From assembly GCA_030549495.1 (NCBI GenBank), contig JAUIRK010000885.1:310001-374000 (forward strand): a DNA stretch of 64,000 nucleotides, read 5' to 3'. How positions within the stretch are numbered: position 1 is the first letter of the stretch; each line of letters opens with the position of its first letter. Made by a program: the position numbers and the translations under genes. The notes under the pieces were generated by a model. It ran no database searches. It worked only from the letters and a program-made list of their open reading frames with translations, and had not been told where the DNA came from. Below, one piece after another: positions 34,125 to 44,420 of the stretch. Origin of the DNA: Nectonema munidae (lineage: Eukaryota > Nematomorpha > Nectonematoida > Nectonematidae).

Positions 34125-34380
34125 GACAGGCTTTATTGATTTTTTTGACACATTTGACATCACCACTAAATTCAGCATATACTTGAAAATAGGTATATAT
34201 CTGTAAGAAACTTTTTATATGTATTTCAATAAAAAATTTTAATTTCTTATAAGCTCTCGTATTAAAATTATTTTTATGACGGGTTTGATTGATTGATTAT
34301 ATCATAAAAATGAAAATCAGCACTAGATTCAGCATGTTTTAAATATATGTATCACACTAAAAATATATGTAAAGTATCTT
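34125..34380. repeat. Diverged copies of the 150-bp satellite
   Basis: Two degenerate monomers carry GACATCACCACTAAATTCAG, CATATACTTGAAAATAGGTA and TTTGATTGATTG. These correspond to the satellite unit at 42790-44235 (ATCACCACTGAATTCAGCAT, TTTGAAAATGGGTATACAT, GGTTTGATTGATTTTCAT). They appear older than the main array. Confidence 0.65.
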
Positions 34381-34384
34381 TAAA

Positions 34385-34960
34385 ATCCAAGGAAAGTTGA
34401 GGGCGACCCTTAAATGTAAAAGTCCGTTTTGGAATAAAAACAATTTTAACCGCGTTAACTTTAAAAATACTTTTCCTTTATTAAAATTTGGCATCTAATT
34501 TTAAAAAATATTAATAAAGTTACTAAAGTGATAAAAATTGACTTCGTCTGACCCTTAAAATGTAAAAGTATGCTTTTATTTTTTAAATAAATTTTTTTGT
34601 CAAGTTCATCTTTGATGAAAGTAGAGCTACCGATGATCATCATCATAAATAAATAGCCTAATTACATATTGTATAAAGTATAGAAAAATTGACAATTATA
34701 TCAAAATACAATATTAAATTGAATAAAATTTTCTTACAAAAAATTGAAGAGAAAACAAGAAATGGTATATTAACCTTAACTGACCCTTTAAGTATGAAAG
34801 TGGCTAATTTTTTGAATATATACAATCTACACCACCTAAAGTATAAAATCACTTTTTTCTTTTGCTGAAGTTTGGCGTCTTATTTTAAAAAGATCAATAA
34901 AGATACTTAATGGCAAAAAAAAATATTGAACCCCACTGACCCTTGAAATATAAAAGTATT
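34385..34960. repeat. Degenerate tandem repeat with TGACCCTTAAAATGTAAAAG
   Basis: The motif recurs at about 34395, 34548, 34780 and 34940. The spacing is near 155-160 bp, except where the dispersed GATCATCATCATAAA repeat interrupts. TTTGGCATCTAATTTTAAAA also recurs at matching positions. There is no coding. Confidence 0.55.
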
Positions 34961-35102
34961 TATATATTTTTTAAATAGTATTCAAATCAAATAATTAGAT
35001 GATTTTTTTCAAAGTAAATTCAATATCAAAAAATTTTTCTTAAAGTTGAAATAATCAGCTTAGAACAGTATGAATGGATGCCTGAAATCAAAGCAAACGA
35101 AA

Positions 35103-35190
35103 CACTGAGAGAAATAATTAGTAAAATTTACTAAGAACATTAGTAATCAAAAAATATAAGTTAGTAAATATGCTAGATTAGTAATGTATA
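35103..35190. repeat. CACTA element left terminal and subterminal repeats
   Basis: Terminal CACTGAGAGAA is followed by TTAGTAAAATTTACTAA, then TTAGTAA, TTAGTAAA and TTAGTAA within about 80 bp. In plant CACTA elements, short subterminal repeats in both orientations bind the accessory protein (TNPA); the same role here is an inference. Confidence 0.75.
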
Positions 35191-35677
35191 CTGTCCATTG
35201 CAACAGAACTTGCATAGATTATTACTTGTCCTTATTTTCATCATACATCACACATGTTTAGAGCATATGCAATGTTGTCATGCATATATTTATTGCCAGA
35301 GCATACTTCGTTTACGCATGCATATATTTATCATACTCCCCCTTTATAATGCATGTAGTTATATGAGTTTTTTATGTCCTCATTTCCTTCTCAATTTTAC
35401 TGCTATCTATTTTTGTAGTTCATTTTGCAGCCTTCTTTTTCATTCTTGTTGTTTTTTCTTCAACTCTACTTTTACTATATCATCCATTCTGATTCAAACA
35501 CTTGCCACTTGATCTGCTCTCATTATTCCTCCTTGCTACTGCTCCAAAAAACTGCTGTTTCTTGCAATATTCAATCACAAGCTTTGCTCACGCATTATTG
35601 TTTCTTTCTCCATTTTCAATAATACTTTTCGCTAGTGTCATCAACGTTACACTTCATACGATCTCCTTTTGTAAGGT

Positions 35678-38050
35678 ATGTTTTCGTGCAAATTTTGTTT
35701 TTTTCATGTACGTAAGTATAAAGATTTTATAAGTCATGTTTTTGATAAGCATAAAGGTAATGTAGATTGTTTTTACTGTAATAAAAAATATGTTCATAAA
35801 AAGAGTTTATTCAGGCACATTCATCAAAAACACAGACATAAACAAGACATAATGTCTATTATGACAACAGAGGCAGAGTCGTTTGAAACCCCATCATTTT
35901 CAGAACTTTTTTTAGGTGATTCAAATTCTATCGCTAGCCCTAAAACTTCTGTTGTGGGTTTAGATTTAAATGAGTTTGCAAGGTTTTTGTTGACACTAAG
36001 AGAAGTGAAAAAAATGCCATTGATACACTTGGAATACATTGTTAGCGAATTAAAAAACTTTATAAAGCTACATAACAAAATGATTAAAAATGAAATTTTC
36101 AAAATAGATTCAAATTTTTTATCTCAGAATAGTTTTATTTTCAATCAAAAAAATACTTTGGATTATTGTATTGAAGAGTTGGGTTCTAATTTTCGACTAA
36201 ATAAGTATGTAAGATCAAAGTCGCATGTACTCGCAATTCAGTATAATATCGATTGTTATTTATCTCACAAAAAACAATGTTATCAATTTGTACCAATTTC
36301 AAAAACATTAGAAAGTTTCCTAACTAAAAAAGATATTGTTGAGTACGTTTTACAAGAGTCTATGTCTACTGATAACATTTTAAAAGATTTTTCAGATTCT
36401 GAAGTCTATAAAGATATTAAAATAAGGACTCAACAAAGTAAATTTTTACAAATATTTTTATATTTTGATGACTTTACTATTTCTAACCCTGTTGGGGTTA
36501 AATCAGAAAAGATAAAACTTAGTGTTTTATATTTCACAATAGGTAACTTACCTAAAAGTATTAGAACAAATCTAAAATGTATTAATCTTGTTTTAATTTG
36601 TTATCGATCTTTATTAAAAAAAATTGGTTTTAACAAGGTTTTAAGACCTGTTTTTGAAGATTTGAAAAAAATAGAAGAGGAAGGCATTAATTTCTGGAAA
36701 AATGGTGAAATATTCAATTTGAAGGGATATCTATGTGGTATATTAGGTGATAATTTAGGATCTCATTCAATTGGTGGTTTTGTAGAATCATTTAACGTTA
36801 ATCGTTATTGTAGGTTTTGTTTTTTAGACAAAAAACAATTGGAAAAGTATCATAGATGTAATGTACCTTTATTAAGATCTCCTTCAACTTTCAATCAGAA
36901 TTTATCAAAAGTAAATGTTGATCAAAAGTGTTCAACCACTTTGGGAGTTAAATATAATAGCATTTTAAATTCCCTGAAATTTTTTCATGTCACTGAAAAC
37001 ATGCCTTCTGATATAAGTCATGATATTTTTGAAGGGATCGTTCCGTGGGTAGTGACCGATATTTCTAAAAGTTTGATTGAAAAATCCTATTTTAACCTTG
37101 ATACTTTAAATTATCTAGTGCAAAATTATCCATTCACTTCTCTTGATTTAGCTGACAAACCTTGCATGTTCAAATATATCAACAAAAAAATTAGTATTGT
37201 GCAAACCGCTTCACAAAACTGGTGTCTTATTAGATTTCTTCCTATAATTTTACACAAGTTTGTACCAACAGATATACTAGAATATAAAATTTTGCTCAAG
37301 TTATCAGATATTGTTAACTTACTAGTATCTTTTGAAATTGACTTTGCTAGAGTACAATTACTACAAGACTATATTGAAGATTTTTTTGATCTATACATTA
37401 ATATTTATGGTAAAAAAATACGCCCTAAACTCCACTTTTTACTTCATTATCCTTTACAAATAAAAAAATTTGGTCCACTTTGGGGTTTTCAAACGATGAG
37501 ATTTGAATCCAAACATTTATACTTCAAAGAAATATATCAGAGAACCAAAAATAGATTAAATGTTACGAAAACTCTAGCTAAACGTCATCAGTATTTGCAG
37601 TCAGTTTATTTACTTTCAGAAAACTACTTTACATTTTTTGAACAGCCTAGAAACTTTGAAAAAGTGTCTTTGGGAAATTTTGAATATGAGATTCAGAAGA
37701 TTTTAAGAGAAAAGGGATTTGGAAGTTGTATATTAAAGCAAGTTAATTTTTTGATTTATTGTTCTATTAAGTATTCAAAAGGTCAATGTATTTGCTACAA
37801 AAATGCGCACGAAGAATATCCAATTTTTTGCAAAATTAGTCATTGCCTTTTTCAAGAGAATATTCCATTTATAATATGCTATAAATACTCTACAAAATCA
37901 TATATAAGGTACGCTAACTGCTATATTATCGAGCCTACAAATATACCAGTACTTTTCAATTTATCTAACCTTAAATATCCGCATCCTTTAGAAATTTATA
38001 CATCAATTGACAACATTGAAGTAATAGTACCTAAATATTTTATTCTATGA
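35678..38050 (+). CDS. CACTA-type transposase with two C2H2 zinc fingers
   Basis: The 790-residue frame is uninterrupted. Two C2H2 fingers open the protein, with spacing C-x2-C-x12-H-x4-H: CKFC (residues 4-7) and CFYC near residue 31. Then come blocks typical of a large family of fish and invertebrate transposase-like proteins: YFDDFTISNPVG near 265, GDNLGSHSIGGF near 365 followed by CRFC, PSDISHDIFEGIVPWVV near 450, and RPKLHFLLHYP, then MRFESKHLYFK near 605. The DD, GDN and HDxFEG/E positions are the likely acidic catalytic residues, equivalent to TNP2 of CACTA elements. The start at 35678 is the first ATG before the first finger. The function is cutting and pasting its own element, with the fingers binding DNA. 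Family placement rests on remembered patterns plus the CACTG ends. Confidence 0.8.
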   Translation: MFSCKFCFFHVRKYKDFISHVFDKHKGNVDCFYCNKKYVHKKSLFRHIHQKHRHKQDIMSIMTTEAESFETPSFSELFLGDSNSIASPKTSVVGLDLNEFARFLLTLREVKKMPLIHLEYIVSELKNFIKLHNKMIKNEIFKIDSNFLSQNSFIFNQKNTLDYCIEELGSNFRLNKYVRSKSHVLAIQYNIDCYLSHKKQCYQFVPISKTLESFLTKKDIVEYVLQESMSTDNILKDFSDSEVYKDIKIRTQQSKFLQIFLYFDDFTISNPVGVKSEKIKLSVLYFTIGNLPKSIRTNLKCINLVLICYRSLLKKIGFNKVLRPVFEDLKKIEEEGINFWKNGEIFNLKGYLCGILGDNLGSHSIGGFVESFNVNRYCRFCFLDKKQLEKYHRCNVPLLRSPSTFNQNLSKVNVDQKCSTTLGVKYNSILNSLKFFHVTENMPSDISHDIFEGIVPWVVTDISKSLIEKSYFNLDTLNYLVQNYPFTSLDLADKPCMFKYINKKISIVQTASQNWCLIRFLPIILHKFVPTDILEYKILLKLSDIVNLLVSFEIDFARVQLLQDYIEDFFDLYINIYGKKIRPKLHFLLHYPLQIKKFGPLWGFQTMRFESKHLYFKEIYQRTKNRLNVTKTLAKRHQYLQSVYLLSENYFTFFEQPRNFEKVSLGNFEYEIQKILREKGFGSCILKQVNFLIYCSIKYSKGQCICYKNAHEEYPIFCKISHCLFQENIPFIICYKYSTKSYIRYANCYIIEPTNIPVLFNLSNLKYPHPLEIYTSIDNIEVIVPKYFIL

Positions 38051-38169
38051 AAGTTTATCAACGTATATATTTTTAACTTAAATTTTTTTATTTAGTTGAT
38101 AATAGTGTTTTATTAAATTCAAATATCTTTATTTTATACACTCTTTTTTTTCGCTTTTTGTTTCTTTAT

Positions 38170-39992
38170 TGTAGTATGGAATATATTGTGATGACATAAA
38201 AACTCAACAAAAAAAAACAAAGTTCATTTTGAAGCAGATATATCAACAGTTAAAAAGCTTTGTAAAAACCAGTTTGATCTTGACGAAAGTTTTCATTTAA
38301 AATACTTGGACAGCGATGTTTCGGAGTATATTGATTTGGATGAGGAGTCTTTAAAACAACAACTGCATAACAAAATTTTGAAAGTTCTTATTTTAGATAA
38401 TTTGTCTGAGACATTTAGTGAAAAAACATTGGTTTCTAACTTGTCTGAAAGCAGCAACACTGTCAATCAATCAACAGTTTTCAGAAGGTAATTTATTATT
38501 CTAAACCTTGATTAATGTTTTTTGTTCAACCTTATCAGTCGTTTACCAAAAGAAAATTTTCGTTTAAATGAAAATTACTTGCTGCAAGGATTACTGAACA
38601 AATTAAAACAAAAAAAGAGTTAGATAGAAAAGATATAAAAATGCTAATGGACGCATTATATCTCTATGTCACAAACTTTGAAGATGGAATGTAAGTAATT
38701 TTTTTATTTAGATTTTTTAAGGAATTTTTTTAATTTTAAGGTATCCAAGCTCAGATATGTATAAATCAATAACAAATGGCATTCTCATTCAATATCCTCT
38801 ACTAACGTCTATACATAGGATGAATTATCAATCTGCATTTGTAAGTTTACTTTTGATTGCTACTTTTAATTTATACTAAACTTATTATTTAGATTTACTG
38901 GAATGAAAAAATTAAATATAAATTCCAAAATGAAAGAAAGAATAAAGATGGAAATTTAGAAATCGTTGTTGCAAAGAAAAGAAAAAAAATATGAATGAAA
39001 TTGAGGAATCAATGGAAAGCTCACTAAACATGGATAATTCATATTTAAAACGAAGAATTATCGTCAATAAAAGTAGGAATATACTTGATGTTATCAGTCT
39101 TTATCCTTCACTGAGAGAACCAATTGAGGTAAGAAATTATTAAAGTTACGGAAATCTTCAAATTATTGAGAGGGATCAGATGCAAAACCTTTTTAGATCA
39201 AAAAGTTTGTCTATCGGATAATATATGATAGCGCAAAAACATTTTTTAAAACTAATTTAAGCAAATGTGTCATTATATCTAAAATATTGATAAAAAAAAC
39301 TTCAATTTGTTGATGGGCGTCCTTTTTTATTCAAAATGTCCGTCTAGATTTTAAATTTATAAAACTTAATTGAAAAAATTGTATACTTTTATTTAGATTG
39401 CAAGAGAGTTTAGAAGAATGAAGTTAACCCAGTTCAATGAATTGGAGTCGTTTTTTTTGGAAAAGCTGGATCAGTTCGAAGAAGCTATCAGTTTTGTATT
39501 TGAAAAAAAGATAACAATAGGAAGCTCGAAGTTTAAGACTTTTTTGCCTGACTGTGAAAATCGTATCTTTTTTATAGTTTTAATTAGTATGTATATGCAT
39601 ATTTAAAATTTATAGAATCTCTCGGAGTTTTGTCACTTTTCAAATTAGCATATCTTTTTAATGAAAATTTATGCGAGTTTTTAACTTTTGAGAATGAAGC
39701 CAAAGAAGCAACTTCAATTTCTTTGATTGTGAAGAAAAAAATTGAAACGCTAGAAAAAGATTGTTTTGCATTGAAAATAGATAGAACACTTCTTTTCAAG
39801 ACAGATTCATTTTTTAATCTTTTTTTATTGTTTTTCTGCTCACTTTATGTTTTCAATTTAAAATATCCTAAACCACTATATAAAACTATGATATTTGTTC
39901 AAGATGTGTTTTTTGATATAAAAAACTCATTTAAAAAGAAAATTATCTCTGTATATTCTGAAATAATAAGATACAAAGCAATTTCAAAATAA
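38170..39992 (+). CDS. CACTA element accessory protein (PB1-like N-terminus), spliced
   Basis: Likely exons are about 38170-38487, 38539-38690, 38741-38840, 38893-39128, 39397-39562 and 39616-39992, with GT-AG borders. The first has a PB1-like fold pattern (VHFEADISTVKKLCKNQFDL, then LKYLDSDVSEYIDLDEES). The third has YPSSDMYKSITNGILIQYP. The fourth and fifth give LDVISLYPSLREPIE and IAREFRRMKLTQFNELESFF. The last ends LKYPKPLYKTMIFVQDVFFD. This order matches fish and invertebrate predicted proteins often labelled SAMD3-like that accompany such transposases. Apparent frame changes occur in an A9 run near 38213, near 38585, and in an A8 run near 38985. Either the gene is decaying or the homopolymers are miscalled. 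Its role is probably DNA binding at the subterminal repeats, by analogy with TNPA. Confidence 0.65.
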
Positions 39993-40129
39993 TTTTTTTT
40001 CATATTTTTTCAATAAATTTTCTTTTTTCTTTGATGTTCTTTATCTTTAACCTAAAATCTACATTTTAGAGAAGCTTTCAGAATTTGAACTTTTTGCAGC
40101 CAAATATTGCTAAAAGTCTTTGTTGAACC

Positions 40130-40283
40130 TCTCGTTAGATTTACTAATTAAATTGGTAAGATTTACCAATTTTTTACACCTTATTTAAAAAATTAGTAAA
40201 ACTTACCAACTTGATTTGTATGTATAGCCACAGTAAGTATTACTATTTAAATTAGTAAAGTTTACTAACTTGTTCTCTCAGTG
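40130..40283. repeat. CACTA element right subterminal and terminal repeats
   Basis: TTTACTAA, TTGGTAAGATTTACCAA, TTAGTAAAACTTACCAA and TTAGTAAAGTTTACTAA follow one another, then CTTGTTCTCTCAGTG closes the element. The palindromic TTRGTAARNTTTACYAA unit occurs at least three times here and once at the left. Confidence 0.75.
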
Positions 40284-40285
40284 AA

Positions 40286-41158
40286 CTAACCAATTCATTT
40301 CAAAAGAAAATGGCGATTATTTCTAAAAACAAATCAAAACACATATAATTTACTGTTATATTTTTTAACCAAATTTTACATTGGAAGTATAGGGAGATCA
40401 CTAGATTTTGTCACATTATATAAAAATTTGAAATTTTTATAAAAAATATCCCTATAACTATCTCTAATAGAAATTTATGTATATATTTGGAAAAAATATT
40501 GGAATGGTGTTAAGAAGTCTTATATTTTTATTGGTCTCTTTCGACCAACATTTGCATCAGAATTATAGGTTGGATATAATATAATATACATAGTATAGCA
40601 TGTCAATTATCATAGAAATTAAAAAAATTTCAAAATCAAACGCTTCCTATGACAATCACTTCTAACACATCTTTCATATTATACACAATGAATTGACAAT
40701 TTTTTCCAAATTTAGAATAAACCTTCCGTGAAAAGGCCCTATATTAGTTGGTTGGCAAGACAACAGGAAGATAAAAAAATACAAAAAAAAAAACGTTGTC
40801 AGACTAGTTATATATTTTGAGTGTTGAAAATTTTACATGTAAAAAAATGCCTTAGAAGCACAGGGAGCAAAAAGGACATTAGAGGATACGAAAATATTAT
40901 ATATAATATATATACGTGTAATCTGACAGGGTACTCTGTAAAACTGTTGAAAACTCCCTTTCTTACTTCCGTATTATAATATCTATGAAAATATTGAAAG
41001 AGATAAAATATAAGAAAATAGCTTCTCAGTACTCTCATTTTCAAAAATTCATATTTATTTGAAATGAAATTCATTTGTAAAAGAAGAAAAATCAAGTGTT
41101 GTTAAGGAATGAGCATAAATCATTTTGAAATCATTCACTTGAAGCTAGAAAATGGGGA
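40286..41158. other. No supported gene
   Basis: AT-rich spacer between the CACTA element and the 2H-like exon. If that exon is terminal, its 3' UTR would lie at the right of this stretch. Nothing else was recognised. Confidence 0.4.
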
Positions 41159-41812
41159 TCATTCATCTTCCAAACGTTGAAGAGTAAAGGATTCTAATAT
41201 CGTGTGCGTAACATCATATAATGCCATTGTGGTAATAGGCTGTTTTCCATTTATTCTTCTTTTTTCATCCTCTAAATTTAAGAAACGTATCGTGGGGAAT
41301 TGTTTCATTTTGAAATCACGTGTATTCTTGGCAATTGTTAAAAATATTTCATCATTATCAGCAGTTAAACTTTTGTTTAAAGTAGAGTTTATTATGTTAC
41401 TTTTAATGTGTTCTTTCAAATCCTTTAAAAGAGACAGAGTTCCTCTATTCTTTTTGGAATCAATATATGAAAAGATTTTTATGTTAGAACTATTCACACT
41501 AGCGAAAGATATAGGATCAAAAAGTAAATGTTCATTTGGATAATCGAAAAAGGCTTGATGAAGAACAGATTTCAATATTTGAATTTTCTCTTTTTTAATG
41601 CTAAAATGTAAAAAAGTTACTTGCAACTTGTCTAAAGGTTCTAACGCTTCTTTTATATCATCATTTATAGACGTTAAAATAACTTGAACTTCTTTTACAG
41701 AATTAATAATTTGAGGATCATTGATGGGAACGGCAAGCATGTGAGTTACTGGTCTATCAAAACGAAATCTTCCAATTCCAAAGCAAAATAGCAGCAGAGG
41801 AAAAATGTTTGC
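41159..41812 (-). CDS. Terminal exon of a 2H-phosphoesterase/AKAP7-like protein
   Basis: A 654-nt open exon starts after acceptor TTTTAG|GCA (41812) and ends at a TGA (41161-41159). It begins with a hydrophobic ANIFPLLLFCFGIG. RPVTHMLAVPINDPQIINSV follows, like the THFLSIPLTNPEI opening of AKAP7/ASCC1 2H domains. Then come LQVTFLHFSIKKEKI (a HxS in place of the first HxT) and EIFLTIAKN where the second HxT is expected, with F in place of H. 2H proteins hydrolyse or ligate 2'-5' or cyclic phosphate bonds; with one histidine motif lost, catalysis here is doubtful. The upstream exon was not found. It could be a host gene or an old processed piece; the clean acceptor favours a host gene. Confidence 0.5.
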   Translation of the reverse strand, partial: ANIFPLLLFCFGIGRFRFDRPVTHMLAVPINDPQIINSVKEVQVILTSINDDIKEALEPLDKLQVTFLHFSIKKEKIQILKSVLHQAFFDYPNEHLLFDPISFASVNSSNIKIFSYIDSKKNRGTLSLLKDLKEHIKSNIINSTLNKSLTADNDEIFLTIAKNTRDFKMKQFPTIRFLNLEDEKRRINGKQPITTMALYDVTHTILESFTLQRLEDE

Positions 41813-42789
41813 CTAAAAGAAAAAAGATGTATAGCGGAGAACATTTGTGTGCTATGAAGTAGTATGGTGAAAGCAACTTTTTCCTATGATTAAAAAACGA
41901 GATTCGTTACGCTTGATAGAATTTATCCCCTAATTTATTCTTGTCTCTTTCATTTTTTGCAGTTTTAGATTTTATTAAAAGTTCGAAAGTACTTAACAAG
42001 TTTTTTTAAGCTTAGTTCAATTAAAATAATAATTCGATTGAGTGAATTTGGATATATTATCTCGAGAAAATGTGAAAATACAATTTACAATTGTCATAAA
42101 AGTATTTGAATCCAAATTAAAATTGTATTAAGTCATTAAAGTATTGGTATTTATTGAAATCTCCGTGCCGCATCATCTAAAGGAAGAATATTATTGCATA
42201 AGTGGACGAATAGCAAAGACGGTCACAATCAGGAAAAAGAAGCCTGGATCGTGGTCGAGAAGATACTAAGCAAGTTAGTTATTTGCTTGCCTACAAGTTT
42301 TTATTATACAAGTGAAAAAGATGTGCTAGCTAAGACTACATATAGTTAACTCAAATTTATACTTACGATTTTTAGTTTTCATCGTAATCTTATTACTTTT
42401 TTAAAAAACTTTAAAATCAAGACTTTTTATTGTGAATGTTATATTTTTCACACTTTACAAAATAACTCTAGGGTCAAAAAGTGAATTTTGAAACACCTTT
42501 CAAATCAAATAGAATCTCAAAATTTAGGAATTAAATTCGAAATCCAAATATCACCTGAAATTGTAATGTTAGTTATAAATTTTAGTCATTTGAGCCGATT
42601 TCTAATCATGGACGTGTAAACTTTCATTTATATCAAACGTTAAAGATTGTTGATTTTGCAACTTGGTGCATTATATTGTATCTTAATGTATATATTAATT
42701 TCAAATCAATAGTTATACTCAACTTATAGTATAGACCTCTCAATGCAACTAAAAGCTATTGTATATGTTATATATAAATCAATGCTTTG
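41813..42789. other. No supported gene
   Basis: This should hold the intron and possibly an earlier exon of the 2H-like gene. A minus-strand ATG-led stretch after CTTTAG near 42170 was considered, but it is too short to support. Confidence 0.35.
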
Positions 42790-44235
42790 ATAATTTTAAT
42801 TCATTTTTATAAAAAAAAATGAATATCACCGCTGAATTCAGCATGCTTGAAAATGGGTGTATATGTGTAAAAAACATTTTATAATTATTTAGATAAAAAG
42901 TTTATTTTTTGAGATGAGCTGTCATATGTAAATCACTTTTTTGACAGGTTTGAATGATTTTCATAAAAAATGAATATCACCACTGAATTCAGCATATTTG
43001 AAAATGGGTATACATGCGTAAAAAACTTTATATACTTATTTAGATAAAAAGTTCTTTTTTGAGATGAGCTGTCACATTTAGATCAATTTTTTGACAGGTT
43101 TGATTGATTTTCATAAAAAAATGAATATGACCAATGAATTCAGCATATTTGAAAATGGGTATACATGTGTAAAAAACTTTATATACTTATTTAGATAAAA
43201 AGTTCCTTTTTGAGATGAGCTGTCACATTTAGATCAATTTTTTGACACGTTTGATTGATTTTCATAAAAAATGAATATCACCACTGAATTCAGCATATTT
43301 GAAAATGGGTATACATCTGTAAAAAACTTTATATACTTATTTAGATAAAAAGTTCCTTTTTGAGATGAGCCGTCACATTTAGATCAATTTTTTGACAGGT
43401 TTGATTGATTTTCATAAAAAATGAATATCACCACTGAATTCAGCATATTTGAAAATGGGTATACATCTGTAAAAAACTTTATATACTTATTTAGATAAAA
43501 AGTTCCTTTTTGAGATGAGCCGTCACATTTAGATCAATTTTTTGACAGGTTTGATTGATTTTCATAAAAAATGAATATCACCACTGAATTCAGCATATTT
43601 GAAAATGGGTATACATCTGTAAAAAACTTTATATACTTATTTAGATAAAAAGTTCCTTTTTGAGATGAGCCGTCACATTTAGATCAATTTTTTGACAGGT
43701 TTGATTGATTTTCATAAAAAATGAATATCACCACTGAATTCAGCATATTTGAAAATGGGTATACATCTGTAAAAAACTTTATATACTTATTTAGATAAAA
43801 AGTTCCTTTTTGAGATGAGCCGTCACATTTAGATCAATTTTTTGACAGGTTTGATTGATTTTCATAAAAAATGAATATCACCACTGAATTCAGCATATTT
43901 TAAAATGGGTATACATGCGTAACAAACTTTATATAATTAATTAGATAAAAAGTTCGTTTTTGAGATGAGCCGTCACATTTAGATCAATTTTTTGACAGGT
44001 TTGATTGATTTTCATAAAAAATGAATATCACCACTGAATTCAGCATATTTTAAAATGGGTATACATGCGTAACAAACTTTATATAATTATTTAAATAAAA
44101 AGTTCCTTTTTGAGATGAGCTGTCAAATATAAATCAATTTTTGGCCAGGTTTGATTGATTTTGATAAAAAAATGGACATCACCACTGAATTCAGCATACT
44201 TGAAATATATATGTAACATTAAAAATATTTATAAA
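42790..44235. repeat. 150-bp satellite array, about 9.5 units
   Basis: Unit starts (TTCATAAAAAATGAATATCA) fall at about 42805, 42959, 43109, 43261, 43411, 43561, 43711, 43861, 44011 and 44161, that is every 150 bp. The middle units are almost identical, and the outer ones diverge, as expected of unequal exchange. Each unit has GAATTC and a TTTTTTGACAGGTTTGATTG stretch. There is no coding. A diverged relic lies at 34125-34380. Confidence 0.9.
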
Positions 44236-44259
44236 AACTTATTAATATCTGAGAAAAAT

Positions 44260-44332
44260 GGGGGGGGGGGGCACTTTACGCCCGCCCCAGCACTTGAGCG
44301 GACAAATTTTGCCCAGCACTAAAAGGGCATGG
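44260..44332. repeat. piggyBac-like terminal fragment
   Basis: CACTTTACGCCCGCCCCAGC and GCCCAGCACTAAAAGGG resemble the reverse of the piggyBac-type end at 58798 (CCCTATTAGTGCTGGGGGGG, then CGTAAAACGCCCC). No TTAA is preserved. It abuts the end of the satellite array. Confidence 0.4.
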
Positions 44333-44420
44333 ATGTACATAAGAAGTATAGGAAAAGTTGTGTAAGATAGAGTAACGTATTCAATCTACACGTGTACATA
44401 GGAAAAATTATTTAAATAAC

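Larger units (their letters stand above)
35103..40283 (+). mobile_element. CACTA/EnSpm-type DNA transposon, complete-ended
   Basis: The element is 5181 bp. The left end is CACTGAGAGAAATAATTAG and the right end, reversed, CACTGAGAGAACAAGTTAG. Both are followed by a TTAGTAAA-n-TTTACTAA palindrome. A 2-bp AA duplication flanks it (35101-35102 and 40284-40285), within the 2-3 bp expected of CACTA elements. It encodes, in one orientation, a 790-residue transposase with C2H2 fingers (35678-38050) and a spliced partner protein (38170-39992). The near-identical ends and the uninterrupted transposase suggest a fairly recent insertion. The partner gene shows apparent frame changes, some in A-runs, that may be real or assembly errors. 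Confidence 0.85.

Noticed and set aside
35198-35622. Overlapping hydrophobic frames upstream of the CACTA transposase
   Set aside because: Low-complexity, overlapping in several frames and without motif; more likely the untranslated leader of the transposase gene.
41202-41543. Plus-strand 113-codon frame
   Set aside because: Antisense to the 2H-like exon and hydrophobic only because of that; no family match.
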